Assembly: GCF_004355185.1 (NCBI RefSeq)
Contig: NZ_CP037922.1
Coordinates: 4,062,001-4,126,000 of the forward strand
DNA length: 64,000 bases
Reading direction: 5' to 3'
Origin: Hymenobacter radiodurans
Lineage (GTDB): Bacteria; Bacteroidota; Bacteroidia; Cytophagales; Hymenobacteraceae
In this document: positions 63,111 to 64,000 of the stretch, piece after piece
How positions within the stretch are numbered: the stretch's first letter is position 1
How the letters are laid out: every line of letters begins with the position of its first letter
Notes under the pieces: generated by a model
The model's database searches: none
The model's input: only the letters and a program-made list of their open reading frames with translations
Told to the model about the DNA's origin: nothing
Made by a program: the position numbers and the translations under genes

Positions 63111-64000
63111 ATGCTCTTGTCGAAGCTGCCACTGCGCTATGCGCTTCTCCCCGGTTTGTTGGGTTTGTCGATTGCGGCTACGGCCCAGATTACCAACTCG
63201 AAAGTCATTACCACCGCAGTTCCAGTTCTCACCCTCAGCCCTGATTCTCGGGGTGCTGCTCTTGGCGAAGCCGGCGTGGCCACTTCACCCGATGCCAACT
63301 CTGCCTACTACAACGCGGGCAAGCTAGGCTTTGTACCGAATCAGTATAGCGTATCGCCTTCCTACACGCCGTGGCTGCGTTCCATCACCGACGATATGGG
63401 TTTGGCTTACCTATCGGGCTACGCCAAACTTAACCAGCGTGGTGCCATCTCAGCTTCACTTCTTTATTTCGACTTAGGAAGCATTGCGCTGCGCTCGGCC
63501 GCCAATCAGCCAGAAGGAGAGTTTAACCCGAAGGAGTACGCTTTTGCTTTATCCTACGGGCAGAAGCTCAGCGAGTACCTAGGCGTGGGCGTTACGGCGC
63601 GTTACATTCGCTCCAACCTTGTCGGTCCTACCAGCGGTGGTGACTCCAAACCGGGCAACGCTCTAGCCGTTGACTTAGGCACCTATTATACCCGCGACTT
63701 GAGCATCGGTGGTGGTGCCTATAATTTGGCTTTAGGGGCTGCTATTGCCAACATTGGTAATAAAATGACTTACACTGATGCCAATCAGGCCGACTTCCTG
63801 CCGATGAACATCAGATTAGGCACAGCCATCACCCGCGAGCTTGATCCGTATAATAAGCTCACTCTAACCCTCGATGGCACCAAGCTATTAGTGCCTAGCC
63901 CTTATTACGAAGACAACGTAGCTACGGACAATGCCAGTCAGCAAGCTTACCTTCTGCGCCGTGATGCTGAGAATGAAAAGAGGAGACAACTAGGTGTAGT
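63111..64000 (+). CDS. porV: Type IX secretion system outer membrane channel protein PorV, 5' part
   Basis: PorV (LptO) is the outer-membrane barrel that carries T9SS cargo between the translocon and the PorU sortase. The frame is open to the window end (about 296 residues present). It has a signal peptide (LLPGLLGLSIAATA-Q) and the family start VPVLTLSPDSRGAALGEAGV, followed by ANSAYYNAGKLGFVPNQYSV and barrel strands of the FadL/PorV type. The start is the ATG at 63111, 46 bases after porU. The 3' end lies beyond the window. Confidence 0.93.
   Translation, partial: MLLSKLPLRYALLPGLLGLSIAATAQITNSKVITTAVPVLTLSPDSRGAALGEAGVATSPDANSAYYNAGKLGFVPNQYSVSPSYTPWLRSITDDMGLAYLSGYAKLNQRGAISASLLYFDLGSIALRSAANQPEGEFNPKEYAFALSYGQKLSEYLGVGVTARYIRSNLVGPTSGGDSKPGNALAVDLGTYYTRDLSIGGGAYNLALGAAIANIGNKMTYTDANQADFLPMNIRLGTAITRELDPYNKLTLTLDGTKLLVPSPYYEDNVATDNASQQAYLLRRDAENEKRRQLGV

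Noticed and set aside
1..64000. CRISPR arrays, tRNA or rRNA genes, prophage or plasmid functions
   Set aside because: No regularly spaced direct repeats, cloverleaf-like signals, rRNA text, integrases, phage structural genes or replication initiators were seen in reading the window.

Overview
The window looks like chromosomal core DNA from a member of the Bacteroidota, most likely Cytophagales and close to Hymenobacter. Four things point there: type IX secretion genes (porZ, porU, porV); promoters that fit the Bacteroidota -33 TTTG / -7 TAnnTTTG pattern rather than -35/-10; weak ribosome binding sites; and a purH-mreBCD-mrdA-rodA gene order. I see no rRNA, tRNA, CRISPR array, prophage, transposase or plasmid function. 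The genus is an inference; the phylum is well supported.

Layout. 1-4000 is the end of a complex I operon (nuoL partial, nuoM, nuoN). 4000-9800 holds a coiled-coil membrane protein, a DUF937-OmpA protein, a PolB-like exonuclease, a small membrane protein and aspS. 10000-14600 is an ABC exporter whose permease is fused to an M1 aminopeptidase, followed by two small secreted proteins and a long palindromic repeat. 16000-21000 has tadA, superoxide dismutase, a membrane-pair/HTH operon, a NupG-type transporter and ndk. 21300-25000 is a DHH phosphoesterase followed by four FKBP-type isomerases in tandem. 25000-30800 has recO, porZ, tdk, a ferredoxin and a Pro-rich protein. 30900-38500 is the cell-shape operon purH-mreB-mreC-mreD-mrdA-rodA. 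38700-42500 is a four-gene cluster of unknown product (acyl-CoA dehydrogenase-like, PIG-L deacetylase, methyltransferase, glycosyltransferase). 42700-47700 has an outer-membrane barrel, a UbiA prenyltransferase, a cold-shock protein, kdsC, iscX, a ferredoxin and a DUF2520 protein. 47800-53000 is cytochrome c maturation (ccmB, C, D, E, F). 53100-59000 has a pseudo-peptidase/propeller/barrel protein, an FAD oxidoreductase, an MBL hydrolase and pssA. 59100-64000 is porU and the start of porV.

Two linked window-wide observations stand out. First, the octamer TGGGGGGC (usually followed by A/T) occurs about 39 times on the two strands by my hand count, where about three would be expected from base composition. 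It is read in many frames inside genes, and inverted pairs of it, usually shortened to five Gs in one or both arms, form many of the intergenic terminators. This is the distribution expected of an iterated genomic signal such as a DNA uptake sequence or HIP1-like element. Second, ten genes are broken by an apparent loss of exactly one base, and each break lies at or beside a G-run, almost always of this motif (nuoL, the permease-peptidase, a secreted protein, the NupG-type transporter, the DHH phosphoesterase, rodA, ccmF, the propeller-barrel protein, the MBL hydrolase and porU). One added G restores every one to a family-typical protein. Undercalled homopolymers in the assembly are the simplest explanation; real slippage at these tracts is the alternative. 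I annotate those genes over their full restored spans.
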